From: Planctomycetota bacterium
Lineage (GTDB): Bacteria; Planctomycetota; B15-G4
NCBI GenBank assembly: GCA_029259725.1
Contig: JAJDER010000178.1
Span: 25,557-89,556 of the forward strand
DNA: 64,000 nucleotides
Reading direction: 5' to 3'
Part shown: one piece after another, positions 16,688 through 24,570 of the stretch
Numbering within the stretch: position 1 is the stretch's first letter
How the letters are laid out: every line of letters starts with the position of its first letter
The notes under the pieces: model-generated
What the model was told of the DNA's origin: nothing
The model's input: only the letters and a program-made list of their open reading frames with translations
Database searches by the model: none
Position numbers and translations under genes: made by a program

Positions 16688-17895
16688 GGGGTCACCCGCC
16701 GACCGTATCCATGGCGCACGAGTGCGCGCGCAACCCGCGGACGCGCCGCCAGTCCGAGCAGGGCCGCGGTCCACCGGGGTCGACGCAGCACGGCGCCCAT
16801 CAGGCCGCAGGCGAAGCGGCGCGCACCCACCCGACGTCGCAGGCCACGGACGTAGTTCCGCCCGAGCCGCGGGTTCCAGGCTGCCCCGCACCGCGCGAGC
16901 AGCAGAGCCTCTTGCACCGCCGGGAGCACTTCGAGGGCCGAGGCCAGGGCCCAGCCCATGCCCTCCCCGGTGAAGGGCTCCACGTATCCCGAGCGGTCAC
17001 CGATCAGGAAGGCCCAGGGCGCCGCCAGCCGCGTCGGCCGCCGCGTCAGCGCGGGCGTCCCGGTCCAGCGTGCGCCCGCCAGCTCGGGCAGGTCGAGGCC
17101 CGCCGCCACGAGGATCGATGCCGCCCGGACGCCGACCCAACCGGCCGGGTGCGGCTCGGGACGAGCCAGCGCCGCGGCGACGCTCGCGCGCCCATCCTCC
17201 AGGCGCGCGATGCCGACGTAGCCACCGGCTCCGCAGGCCATGACCAGCTGCGCCTCGCCCAGGCCGGCACCCGCGAGCCGCGACGCGTCGATGAGCGTTC
17301 CCGCGCCGAGGCGTGAGTGGCGCACGGTGCGCACCGGGATCTCGTCGGCGAGCAGGCCCCCGGCGAGGCCGTCCCCGACGAGCACCACCCGCGCATGTTG
17401 CGACCAGCACATACCGTCGCGTTCCAGCTGCAGGCGTCGACCGCCGGGATGCACGGCGGCGGCGCGCACCCGCGTGCCGTCGAGGAAACGGGCACCGGCG
17501 GCCACGGCCTCCTCGGTCAGCGCCGCATCCAGCGCCGACCGCGAGACCGTCACGAGCGACGGGAGCGCGAACGTGCGCCGTGCGCCCGGCGTGCGCACCT
17601 CGACCTGCGCGACGCGCCGCCCCCCGAGCCGGTCGGGCAGCTCGCCGAGGCCGACGTGGTTCAGGCGCGAGAGTGCATCGGGATGCAGGCAGCAGCCGCA
17701 GACCTTGTCGCGCGGGAAGCGCGCGGCGTCGAACAGCATCACGGACAGCCCGGAACGTGCCAGCTCGCGGGCCGCCAGCGCCCCGGCAGGACCAGCCCCG
17801 ACGACGGCGACATCGCAACCGGCGACCTCGCAGCCGGTGCCATCGCGCGCGTCGGGGTTCGAGCGCTCCGTGGGCGGCGACGTCGGTTCCGTCAC
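16684..17895 (-). CDS. FAD-dependent oxidoreductase (geranylgeranyl-reductase-like family)
   Basis: 403-aa flavoprotein. An N-terminal Rossmann motif, VAVVGAGPAGALAARELARSG (residues ~30-50), is followed by FDAARFPRDKVCGCCLHPDALSRL, typical of the geranylgeranyl reductase / tailoring oxidoreductase family, and a distal FAD motif FLIGDRSGYVEPFTGEGMGWAL. It probably modifies the polyketide made by the next gene (inference from context). The GTG start at 17895 overlaps the methyltransferase TGA, and its own TGA overlaps the PKS GTG, so all three genes are coupled. The track ORF extends 368 codons upstream into the methyltransferase region, which is a shadow. Confidence 0.9.
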   Translation of the reverse strand: MTEPTSPPTERSNPDARDGTGCEVAGCDVAVVGAGPAGALAARELARSGLSVMLFDAARFPRDKVCGCCLHPDALSRLNHVGLGELPDRLGGRRVAQVEVRTPGARRTFALPSLVTVSRSALDAALTEEAVAAGARFLDGTRVRAAAVHPGGRRLQLERDGMCWSQHARVVLVGDGLAGGLLADEIPVRTVRHSRLGAGTLIDASRLAGAGLGEAQLVMACGAGGYVGIARLEDGRASVAAALARPEPHPAGWVGVRAASILVAAGLDLPELAGARWTGTPALTRRPTRLAAPWAFLIGDRSGYVEPFTGEGMGWALASALEVLPAVQEALLLARCGAAWNPRLGRNYVRGLRRRVGARRFACGLMGAVLRRPRWTAALLGLAARPRVARALVRHGYGRRVTP

Positions 17896-18674
17896 GGGGC
17901 GGCCTCGGCGGGAATCCGACCCGTGCCCGTCGCGGAACCGGAAGGGAGGGCCCGGCCAGGTGCCCGCAGCAGGAAGCGCGCGGGCCAGCCGCAGGCCACC
18001 CTCGCGCCGGAGAGCCCCGCCTCCCGGGCCAGCGCCTCGACCTCGTCGGCGGAGAACGCGCCCTCCACGGACAACAGGGCATCGGCCCGCACCACGGGCG
18101 AGCGGGTCAGCAGCCGCGAGCCGAGCCAGGCCAGGATCCAGCCGCGTCGGCACCGCAGCAGGTCGTGCACGAGCACACCGACTCGCGCCGCCGTCGCCAT
18201 GCGCCGCAGCAGTCCGCGGGCGTCTCCCTCGTCGAGGTGGTGCAGCAGCAGCGAGCACAGCACCACGTCGAAGTCGGAGCCGTCCTCGTCGAGGGGCAGG
18301 GCGTCGGTCACATCGTGCTCGGTCACGAGGACATCGAGGCCTGCCGCGGCAGCCTGTCGGCGGGTGCGCGCCACGGCGAAGGCGCTGCGATCGCAGCCGG
18401 CGAGGCGCAGGGGCAGGCCGGAACGCCGCGCCCCGCGCCCGAGATCCGCGAGCAGGTCTCCGCCGCCGCAGCCCACGTCGAGCACGCGCAACGGGCGGTC
18501 CAGCTCCAGCGCCCAGGGTCGCAGCGCGTCCAGGATCGTGACAGCCGAGCGAGAGATCCGCTGCAACCGTGCCAGGCCCACGAGCGCCGCCTCGTGCAGG
18601 GCCGGGTCGAGGGACGGGCGATCCATCCACTCGTCCTGCCGACGGCGGCGCGTGAGATCGGGGAGCGGCAACAC
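17892..18674 (-). CDS. Class I SAM-dependent methyltransferase of the type III PKS operon
   Basis: 260-aa cytosolic methyltransferase. The SAM-binding motif I is LRVLDVGCGGGDLLADLG, the acidic motif II is LAGCDRSAFAV, and a post-motif reads FDVVLCSLLLHHLDEGDA. The N-terminal DLTRRRRQDEWMDRPSLDP is a segment I associate with the methyltransferases of this kind of operon; it supports a GTG start at 18674 rather than the longer track start. First gene of the methyltransferase > FAD oxidoreductase > type III PKS operon. The likely role is O- or C-methylation of the polyketide (inferred). Confidence 0.88.
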   Translation of the reverse strand: MLPLPDLTRRRRQDEWMDRPSLDPALHEAALVGLARLQRISRSAVTILDALRPWALELDRPLRVLDVGCGGGDLLADLGRGARRSGLPLRLAGCDRSAFAVARTRRQAAAAGLDVLVTEHDVTDALPLDEDGSDFDVVLCSLLLHHLDEGDARGLLRRMATAARVGVLVHDLLRCRRGWILAWLGSRLLTRSPVVRADALLSVEGAFSADEVEALAREAGLSGARVACGWPARFLLRAPGRALPSGSATGTGRIPAEAAP

Positions 18675-18923
18675 GGGCGCAGCATAGCGTGGTGCCCAGG
18701 CCGTCCTGCATCGGCCCGGAACATCCGTTCCCGGCACCGGCGCGCGCGTCCGCTTCCGGGACGACGGACACACAGCGCCAACACCCTCTCTCCGCCACCG
18801 TTACGTCAGCACGCGGTCTCGCAAAAACAGGGACTCGCGCTGCGCCCCTTTCGGGGACGGCAGTAGGATCGGGAACCGTCACGTCGGGAATCCGCGCCCA
18901 CCAAGATCGGATGGAGGAACAAG
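18675..18923. other. Divergent intergenic region
   Basis: 249 bases between the divergent methyltransferase (minus) and small exported protein (plus). It must hold promoters for both. ATGGAGGAAC just before 18924 is a good Shine-Dalgarno for the plus gene. I could not pick convincing -35/-10 boxes. Confidence 0.5.
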
Positions 18924-19298
18924 ATGCTGAAGAAGCTGGCCATCGTCGCCGCCGTGCTGCTCGCCTTCGGAGCGACGCAGGCGTTCGCCACCCCCGCACC
19001 CTTCTGCTGGGACAACACGGACCAGGTCATCAAGAAGCTGAAGCGCCTCGACCTGAACACCGAACAGCTCAAGGACGTGTTCGTCTACCAGGAAGCGCAC
19101 CGCGACGTCATGAAGCGCGCGCACACCGAAGGTCTCGGCTGCCGCGTCCACGAGAACCACGAGGCCCAGTTCGTGAAGCAGTCGGTGGGCGTCCTCACGG
19201 ACGAGCAGTTCGAGAAGTACACCGGTCGCGAGCGCAACGAGGAAGAGGTCCTCATCTACGACAACTACCTGCTGGTCAAGGAGGTCGCGGCACTCTAG
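18924..19298 (+). CDS. Small exported protein with LTxxQ-like motifs
   Basis: 124-aa protein with a clear signal peptide (MLKKLAIVAAVLLAFGATQAFA) and a charged, probably helical mature part. Two segments, LDLNTEQLKDVFVYQEAHRDVMKR and GVLTDEQFEKYTG, resemble the LTxxQ motifs of Spy/CpxP/ZraP-type periplasmic proteins. The match is loose, so I do not assign a function. Two cysteines (FCWDN and GLGCRV) could form a disulfide. Strong GGAGG Shine-Dalgarno. A strong hairpin at 19386-19422 probably terminates its transcript. Confidence 0.8.
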   Translation: MLKKLAIVAAVLLAFGATQAFATPAPFCWDNTDQVIKKLKRLDLNTEQLKDVFVYQEAHRDVMKRAHTEGLGCRVHENHEAQFVKQSVGVLTDEQFEKYTGRERNEEEVLIYDNYLLVKEVAAL

Positions 19299-19385
19299 GC
19301 GCAGATCGCCGAGCTCTAGGCGGCGTTGGCCAAGGTCTCGGCCGGCCGCTGAGTCGCACCCCTGATCCGGCTCCGCCGGACCCTC

Positions 19386-19422
19386 GCGGGCGCAGTGCGG
19401 GAGGTTCCCGGACTGCGCCCGC
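19386..19422 (+). terminator. Strong hairpin between the small exported protein and the TGase-like/TPR gene
   Basis: GCGGGCGCAGT and ACTGCGCCCGC form a perfect 11-bp stem. Inside, CGGGA-GGT-TCCCG adds five more pairs after one mismatch. No T-run follows. The 3' arm ends only 13 bases before the next ATG at 19436, so it could also affect that gene's translation. A smaller hairpin, TCCGGC-TCC-GCCGGA, lies just upstream. Confidence 0.6.
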
Positions 19423-19435
19423 GCTGCATGCGCCC

Positions 19436-20887
19436 ATGCACACCCGCTCCCTCCCCCTCGTCGTGGTGCTGCTCGGCACGGTCACCGCCTGCTTCGGCCA
19501 GGCGGAGACGCCGGAGGTGGCCCGCGGTGGCGCGCCGCGCGCCGAGGTCGCGGGCGCCTCCTGGGACGGGCCGCTGCTCGAGATCGCGATCGATGTCGCG
19601 CGGGGCGACCATCCCGACCTCGACGCCGACGCCGTGCGCGCCGAGATCCGGCGGCTGGCCGAGCGCTGGCGGCGCCTCGTGGCCGACGAGTCCGACCCGA
19701 TCCTCCGCGCCGATGCGTTCGCCACCGTGCTCTTCGAGCAGGAGCGCTTCGCCTCGGTGGCCGACCTCGACTCGCCCGAGAACCTGCACATCGACTCGGT
19801 CCTGGAGCGCAAGCGCGGCTACTGCCTCTCGCTCTCGATCGTCGCCCTGGCCCTGGCCGAAGAGGTGGGCGCACCGCTCCACGGCGTGGCGGCGCCGAAC
19901 CACTTCTACGTGCGCTGGGATGATGGCGTGGTCCGCCGCGCCCTGGAACTCACCCGGCGCGGGGAGCCCCTCGACGACGCGCGGATCAAGGCGCAGATCG
20001 ACGACTTCCTGCTCGACGACACGCTCTACTTCCGCAACCTGACCACGCGCGAGGTGGCCGGCGTGCTCATGCACAACCGCGGCTTCGTGGCCCTGGTCGA
20101 GGGTCGCGGCGATCGCGCCCGCGCGGACCTGCTGGCCGCCGCCGAGCTCGTTCCGGGACTGCCCGAAGTGCACCGCAACCTCGGGGTGCTGCACGGCGAG
20201 GCCCAGGAGTGGCAGGCCGGCATCACCCGACTCGAGCGCGCGCTCATGCTCTACCCGGGCGACGTCGACGCGCTGGTCAACCTGGCCCTGTGCCGCCACG
20301 GTGCCGGCGACCTCGAGCGCGCCCGCGAGGACATCGACATCGCGCTGCTGCTGGACCCGTCCCACGCCCGTGCCGCGGACCTGCTCCACGCGTGGGAGCA
20401 CGACACCGCCTTCACGTCGAGTGGAGCACGCCGACTGTCGGACCCGCCTCCCGGATTGCAGCCGGGCCTGCTGGGCACCTTCCATCGCGGCAAGACCCTC
20501 GGCCGCCCCGCCGAGCGGCGGGTCGCCCGGACGCTCGAGTTCGACTGGGGCCGCAGCCGCCCCCTGCGGGCGGTCAGCGACGACGACTTCAGCGTGCGCT
20601 GGGAAGGCTGGCTGAAGCTCCCCGTGGGCGGCCGGCTGACCTGGTTCGTGGTGGCCAACGACGGGGTGCGCATCGACGTCGGCGGCACGCGCATCCTCGA
20701 CCAGTGGCGCGACGTCGGCTACTCGAGCTGGACGGGCACCGCCGACGTGACCCTGCCGCCGGGCTGGCATCCGCTGCGGATCGACTACTTCGACAGCAGC
20801 GGCAACGCCCGTCTGGTCTGCCTCGTGAGCCGCGACGGCGACGAGTTCCCGCTCGACCTCAGCAAGCACCTCTTCCACCAGCCCTGA
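19436..20887 (+). CDS. Exported transglutaminase-like / TPR / PA14 protein
   Basis: 483-aa exported protein; the start at MHTRSLPLVVVLLGTVTACFGQ gives a signal peptide, whereas the track ORF begins 249 codons too early. Residues ~50-180 resemble the SirB1/transglutaminase-like core (ERKRGYCLSLSIVALALAEEVG and APNHFYVRWDDG), with the Cys and His of a papain-like pair. Residues ~205-315 form TPR-like helices (NRGFVALVEGRGDRARADLLAAAE, HRNLGVLHGEAQEW, LVNLALCRHGAGDLERA). The C-terminus is a PA14-type beta domain (DFSVRWEGWLKLPVGG to GWHPLRIDYFDSSGNARL), which often binds carbohydrate. Activity and substrate are unknown. Confidence 0.85.
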   Translation: MHTRSLPLVVVLLGTVTACFGQAETPEVARGGAPRAEVAGASWDGPLLEIAIDVARGDHPDLDADAVRAEIRRLAERWRRLVADESDPILRADAFATVLFEQERFASVADLDSPENLHIDSVLERKRGYCLSLSIVALALAEEVGAPLHGVAAPNHFYVRWDDGVVRRALELTRRGEPLDDARIKAQIDDFLLDDTLYFRNLTTREVAGVLMHNRGFVALVEGRGDRARADLLAAAELVPGLPEVHRNLGVLHGEAQEWQAGITRLERALMLYPGDVDALVNLALCRHGAGDLERAREDIDIALLLDPSHARAADLLHAWEHDTAFTSSGARRLSDPPPGLQPGLLGTFHRGKTLGRPAERRVARTLEFDWGRSRPLRAVSDDDFSVRWEGWLKLPVGGRLTWFVVANDGVRIDVGGTRILDQWRDVGYSSWTGTADVTLPPGWHPLRIDYFDSSGNARLVCLVSRDGDEFPLDLSKHLFHQP

Positions 20888-20930
20888 GATCACCCGGCCG
20901 GAGCCCACCCGGCCCGAGGCCGCCCCCACC

Positions 20931-21497
20931 ATGACCACCTCGCTGAAGCAGCCCGCTCTCGCCCACTGGGAGGACGCCCTCGCCTGGGGCCCCTACCTCG
21001 AATCCGTCGCGCAGAAGCGCGACCTGTGGCTCGCCAACAGCCGCCGCGCCGAGGTCGGTGAAGCCGAGGCGGCACGCCTGGCCGCGCTGCCCGGCCCGCG
21101 CCGGGTGCTCGTGATCACCGAGGACTGGTGCGGCGACGCGATCCGCAGCGTGCCCAGCCTGGCCGCTGCGCTCGGGTCCGCCCCCGACGTCGAGGTGCGC
21201 TTCCTGCCGCTCGACAGCCATCCCGAAGCGGTCGAGGGGTTTCGCACCCACGGCGGCCGCGCGATTCCCATCGCGCTGGTCTTCGACGAGCACGACGCGC
21301 TGCTCGGCGCCTGGGGCCCGCGGCCCGCGCCGCTGCAGGCGATGCTGCGCGAACGGTTGGCCACCGAGGGTCGACCGACGGCCGAGACCATGGGCGAGTT
21401 CTACGCGCCGATCATGGCCTGGTACGCCCGGGATCGCGGCGTCACCGTGATCCAGGAAGTCCTGATGCTGCTCGAACGGGGTGGCGCACCGCGCTGA
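20931..21497 (+). CDS. Thioredoxin-family protein with a single active-site cysteine
   Basis: 188-aa cytosolic protein of the thioredoxin-like family found in many bacteria near redox genes. The active-site segment is LVITEDWCGDAIRSVPSLAAAL: the usual CxxC is reduced to WCGD, so it cannot act as a classical disulfide reductase through two vicinal thiols. The cis-proline region appears as GGRAIPIALVFDE. No signal peptide. ATG start with an AGGCC stretch upstream but no clear Shine-Dalgarno. It lies 43 bases after the PA14 gene and may share its transcript. Confidence 0.85.
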   Translation: MTTSLKQPALAHWEDALAWGPYLESVAQKRDLWLANSRRAEVGEAEAARLAALPGPRRVLVITEDWCGDAIRSVPSLAAALGSAPDVEVRFLPLDSHPEAVEGFRTHGGRAIPIALVFDEHDALLGAWGPRPAPLQAMLRERLATEGRPTAETMGEFYAPIMAWYARDRGVTVIQEVLMLLERGGAPR

Positions 21498-21512
21498 CGC
21501 CGTGCCGCAAGG

Positions 21513-21551
21513 CCATCCACCGGGCCCGGCCACCGGGCCATCCACCGGGCC
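21513..21551. repeat. Short direct repeat between convergent genes
   Basis: CCATCCACCGGGCC occurs twice, separated by CGGCCACCGGG, itself a variant of the same unit. It fills most of the 64-base gap between the convergent thioredoxin-like and cupin genes. Confidence 0.75.
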
Positions 21552-21561
21552 GGCACCCGCT

Positions 21562-21930
21562 TCAGATCTTCTCGAGGTCGGCCGCCTCGATCGTGAAGCC
21601 GTGATCGACATCACCGGTGTTGCGCGTGCTCACCGGCTCGAAGAGCAGGCACTCGACCAGATCCTCCGACGCGGGCTTGTGGCGGACGCCGCGCGGGACG
21701 ATCACGAACGATCCCGGCCCGACGTCGAGCACGCCGTCCTCGAGGTGCAGGTGCAGCGTGCCCTCGAGGACCAGGAACATCTCGTCCTCGTGCTCGTGCG
21801 CGTGCCAGACGTACTCGCCCTGGAACTTGGCGACCTTGACGTACTGGCCGTTGAGTTCGCCCACGACCTTGGGCACCCAGGTCTCGTCGAAGCCGTCGAG
21901 CTTGCCCTGAAGGTGGACGACGTCGAGCAT
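21562..21930 (-). CDS. Cupin-domain protein
   Basis: 122-aa single-domain cupin. The first metal motif reads YVWHAHEHEDEMFLVLEGTLHLHL, with HxH and Glu ligands; the second is PRGVRHKPASEDLVECLLFEP. Such small cupins are metal-binding and may be isomerases or dioxygenases, but the substrate cannot be inferred here. Start at the internal ATG 21930 (MLDVVHLQGKLDG); the track start 63 codons earlier is a shadow. The stop lies next to a short direct repeat shared with the convergent thioredoxin-like gene. Confidence 0.88.
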   Translation of the reverse strand: MLDVVHLQGKLDGFDETWVPKVVGELNGQYVKVAKFQGEYVWHAHEHEDEMFLVLEGTLHLHLEDGVLDVGPGSFVIVPRGVRHKPASEDLVECLLFEPVSTRNTGDVDHGFTIEAADLEKI

Positions 21931-22006
21931 CGTTCGGGCTCCGTGGCGCACGAGCGCGCCTGCACGGCGCGGGTGGCGCCGGGCGCACCTCGACCGTAGC
22001 AGAAGT

Positions 22007-23473
22007 TCAAGCCGGCGTGGATCCGGCTGCGCCGCGCGAGAAGCCCCACCAGGCCCCGAGCCCCAGCAGGCACAGCAGCGCGCCGACCAACGAGGAGCCG
22101 GGGCTGCTGACCACCGCACCGATGGTGACGATCAGCGCGAAGACCACGAAGATCCCCGCCACCACACCGCCGCCCGGTGCCCTGAAGCCCGGTGCCCGGG
22201 AGCCTGGGGCCCGGAGGCCTTCTGCGCGGAGACCATCCGCGCGGAGTGGCGCCGCCCGCTCGCGGCGACGCAACCGCAGCAGCGCCGCGCCACACAGCCC
22301 GTAGAACAACCAGTCGACGAAGACCACCCCGTCGAGCAGGAAGCCCAGCACGTCCTGCGGCCGGGCCGTCGCGAGGGAGAGCACGCCGAGCAACACGGCA
22401 CCCCAGAGTCCCTGCACCAGCACGGCCGTGACCGGCGCGCCCGAGGAACGGTTGAGTTCCCCGACGCTCTTGAAGAAGAGGCCCTCGCGCGCCATCGCCA
22501 CGAGCACGAAGGGTGGCGCCAGGCAGATGGTGTTGAGGATGCCGAGGGACGAGAGCACGACCAGGCCGGCCAGCAGTCTCGCCGCGAGGTCGCCGTGGCC
22601 CAGGGGCTCGAGCGCCGCCCGCGCGGCGTCGGCGGCGATGGCGTCGGACGCCCGTGCGCCCTCGAACCCGAGCAGGTGCAGGAAGGCCACGTTGATCGAG
22701 AGGTAGGCGACGACGACGACGCTCACGCCGACGCACAGCCCGAGCGGCACGTCCCGTCGGGGATGGCGAGCCGCGCCGGCCACGAAGCTGCCCTGTTGCC
22801 AGCCACCGAAGGAGAACAGCACGGGCATGAGCGCCGCCGACAGGGCCACCATCCACCCGCGCGGCGCGGCTCCAGTCGCAGCCAGTCCGGCACCGACGCC
22901 CCCCGCAGTGTCGCCCAGTTCGGCCACCGCGTCGCTCCCGGTCAGCACCGCCAACCCCACCAGCGCCGCCACCCCGAGCAGCTTCGACACCGTGAGCGTG
23001 TTCTGCACGCCCTTGCCGAGCCGGAGCCCGGCGACGTTCACCAACGTGAAGACCACGATCGCCGTGACGGCGACCAACACCTTGCCCCCGGCCGAGGTGG
23101 CCGCCTCCCCGTGCAACGCGATGTCGAGGTTGTCGGCCAGGACCAGACCGATCACGCCCAGCGCGCCGGACTGGATCACCAGCCAGTTGGCCCAACCGTA
23201 GAGGAACGCCAGCGGGCGCCCGAAGGCCTCGCGGATGTAGAGATAGGTCCCGCCGTGGCCCGGCAGTCGCCCGGCCAACTCGGCCGTGACCAACGCACCG
23301 CACAGCGCGATGAAGCCACCGAGAGCCCAGGCGCCCAGCGCCTGCGAGGCATCATCGACGCGGCGCGCCACCTCGGCCGGCGTGAAGAAGATGCCCACGC
23401 CGACGATGCCGCCCACGACCAGACAGCCGATGTCGAAGGCGGACAGCGTACGGCGCGCGTCGGGGTCGTCCAT
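22007..23473 (-). CDS. APC-family amino acid permease with a repeat insertion
   Basis: Inner-membrane transporter, 488 aa, with about 12 hydrophobic segments. The N-terminal DIGCLVVGGIVGVGIFFTPAEVAR matches the G-rich substrate-binding TM1 of the APC superfamily, and GTYLYIREAFGRPLAFLYGW is also typical. A cytoplasmic loop before the last two membrane segments carries a run of five-residue repeats (LRADG, LRAEG, LRAPG, SRAPG, FRAPG), encoded by 15-base near-repeats around 22185-22250. That insertion looks like a slippage expansion in a tolerant loop. Substrate specificity is not predictable. ATG start at 23473. Confidence 0.92.
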   Translation of the reverse strand: MDDPDARRTLSAFDIGCLVVGGIVGVGIFFTPAEVARRVDDASQALGAWALGGFIALCGALVTAELAGRLPGHGGTYLYIREAFGRPLAFLYGWANWLVIQSGALGVIGLVLADNLDIALHGEAATSAGGKVLVAVTAIVVFTLVNVAGLRLGKGVQNTLTVSKLLGVAALVGLAVLTGSDAVAELGDTAGGVGAGLAATGAAPRGWMVALSAALMPVLFSFGGWQQGSFVAGAARHPRRDVPLGLCVGVSVVVVAYLSINVAFLHLLGFEGARASDAIAADAARAALEPLGHGDLAARLLAGLVVLSSLGILNTICLAPPFVLVAMAREGLFFKSVGELNRSSGAPVTAVLVQGLWGAVLLGVLSLATARPQDVLGFLLDGVVFVDWLFYGLCGAALLRLRRRERAAPLRADGLRAEGLRAPGSRAPGFRAPGGGVVAGIFVVFALIVTIGAVVSSPGSSLVGALLCLLGLGAWWGFSRGAAGSTPA

Positions 23474-23608
23474 GAAGCCTCGGCCAAGGGACCGGCATGG
23501 TAGTCGACCGACGAGGGGGTGGCCCTGGCGCGCGAGCTCGCGCGGGAACGTCGCCCGGCGGGGGAATCGGGCGGGACCTGATCCGGGCTTGGGTGCAGGC
23601 GGTCACGG

Positions 23609-24535
23609 GTGCAGGATGTCTCCGTGGGCACCAGGCGAGAGCGGCGGACCGGGACAGCGCTTCGGAGGGCCCTCGCCCGTGGCGCCGCGGCCGCACTCGG
23701 GCTGGCGCTGGGTGCCTGCACGAGCCCACCGGTCGGGCCTCCGGCCCCCGCCGCGGCGACCCGCGAGGCATCCACCGCCGAAGCCTCCACCGCCGAGGCG
23801 GACTCACGCGGTGCCGCGATCACGGCGGGTCGGCTCGCGCTCCCCGTCACGCGCGTGGCCGGCCTCTCCGTCGACGGTCGCCCGCTCGAGCTGCGTTCCC
23901 TCGGTGCGGGACCGCGCACGGTGTTCGTGCTGGCCTCGATCCACGGTGACGAGGGGCTCGGCACGCCGCTCGTCGAGGCCGTCTGGGAGCACCTGCTGCG
24001 CCATCCGGCGCTGCTCGACGGCCTGCGCGTCGTGCTGCTGCCGGTCGCCAACCCCGACGGGCTGCGGGCGGGGCGGCGCGCCAACGCCCGGGGCGTCGAC
24101 CTCAACCGGAACTTCCCGGCGAGCAATCGGCGCACTGCACCGGCACGGGGTGACGGTGAGCTGCCGCTGTCCGAGCCCGAGAGCCGCCTGATCCACGACA
24201 CGATCCTCGCCCAGGGCCCGAGCCTGGTGTTGACGCTGCACCAGACCCGTCGGGATCTCCCGGTCGGGTTCATCGACTATGACGGCCCCGCTGGTGACGT
24301 CGCGCGCGCGATCACCGAGCACTCCGACTTCACGTTGAAACGGCTCGGTGCCAAGCCCGGTTCGCTCGGCTCGTGGGTCGGGATCGATCTCGGCGTGCCC
24401 ATCCTGACCATCGAACTGAGCCACGAGGCCGACGCGCTCGATGCGGAGCAGCGCTGGGCGCGCCTGTCGCCCACGGTGCTCGAGCCGTTGCGCTGGTTGC
24501 GCGAGGCGGACCCGCGACCCGGCAACGCGCCCTAG
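23609..24535 (+). CDS. M14-type zinc carboxypeptidase/amidase lipoprotein (MpaA-like)
   Basis: 308-aa predicted lipoprotein. The start is GTG; a second in-frame GTG lies five codons on. An arginine-rich N-terminus and hydrophobic stretch end in the lipobox LALGAC (Cys37). The M14 catalytic domain shows the zinc ligands in VLASIHGDEGLGTP (HxxE), the Asn-Arg substrate motif ARGVDLNRNFPASNR, the third zinc histidine in LVLTLHQTRRDL, and the catalytic glutamate in ILTIELSHEAD. It resembles murein-peptide amidases (MpaA), so peptidoglycan-peptide trimming at the envelope is likely. Its stop codon lies in a triple 15-bp repeat. Confidence 0.88.
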   Translation: MQDVSVGTRRERRTGTALRRALARGAAAALGLALGACTSPPVGPPAPAAATREASTAEASTAEADSRGAAITAGRLALPVTRVAGLSVDGRPLELRSLGAGPRTVFVLASIHGDEGLGTPLVEAVWEHLLRHPALLDGLRVVLLPVANPDGLRAGRRANARGVDLNRNFPASNRRTAPARGDGELPLSEPESRLIHDTILAQGPSLVLTLHQTRRDLPVGFIDYDGPAGDVARAITEHSDFTLKRLGAKPGSLGSWVGIDLGVPILTIELSHEADALDAEQRWARLSPTVLEPLRWLREADPRPGNAP

Positions 24536-24570
24536 GTCAGCGCGCCCTAGGTCAGCGCGCCCCAGGTCAG
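24526..24570. repeat. Three tandem 15-bp units at the junction of two convergent genes
   Basis: CGCGCCCTAGGTCAG is present three times head to tail (24526-24540, 24541-24555, 24556-24570, the last with CCC-CAGG in place of CCC-TAGG). Unit 1 holds the TAG stop of the M14 peptidase gene and unit 3 holds the TGA stop of the htrA-like gene on the other strand. Each unit carries both potential stops. Confidence 0.9.

Noticed and set aside
16684-18999. 771-aa ORF as one fused FAD protein
   Set aside because: The upstream 368 codons overlap the methyltransferase in another frame; GTG at 17895 overlapping the methyltransferase stop is a better start.
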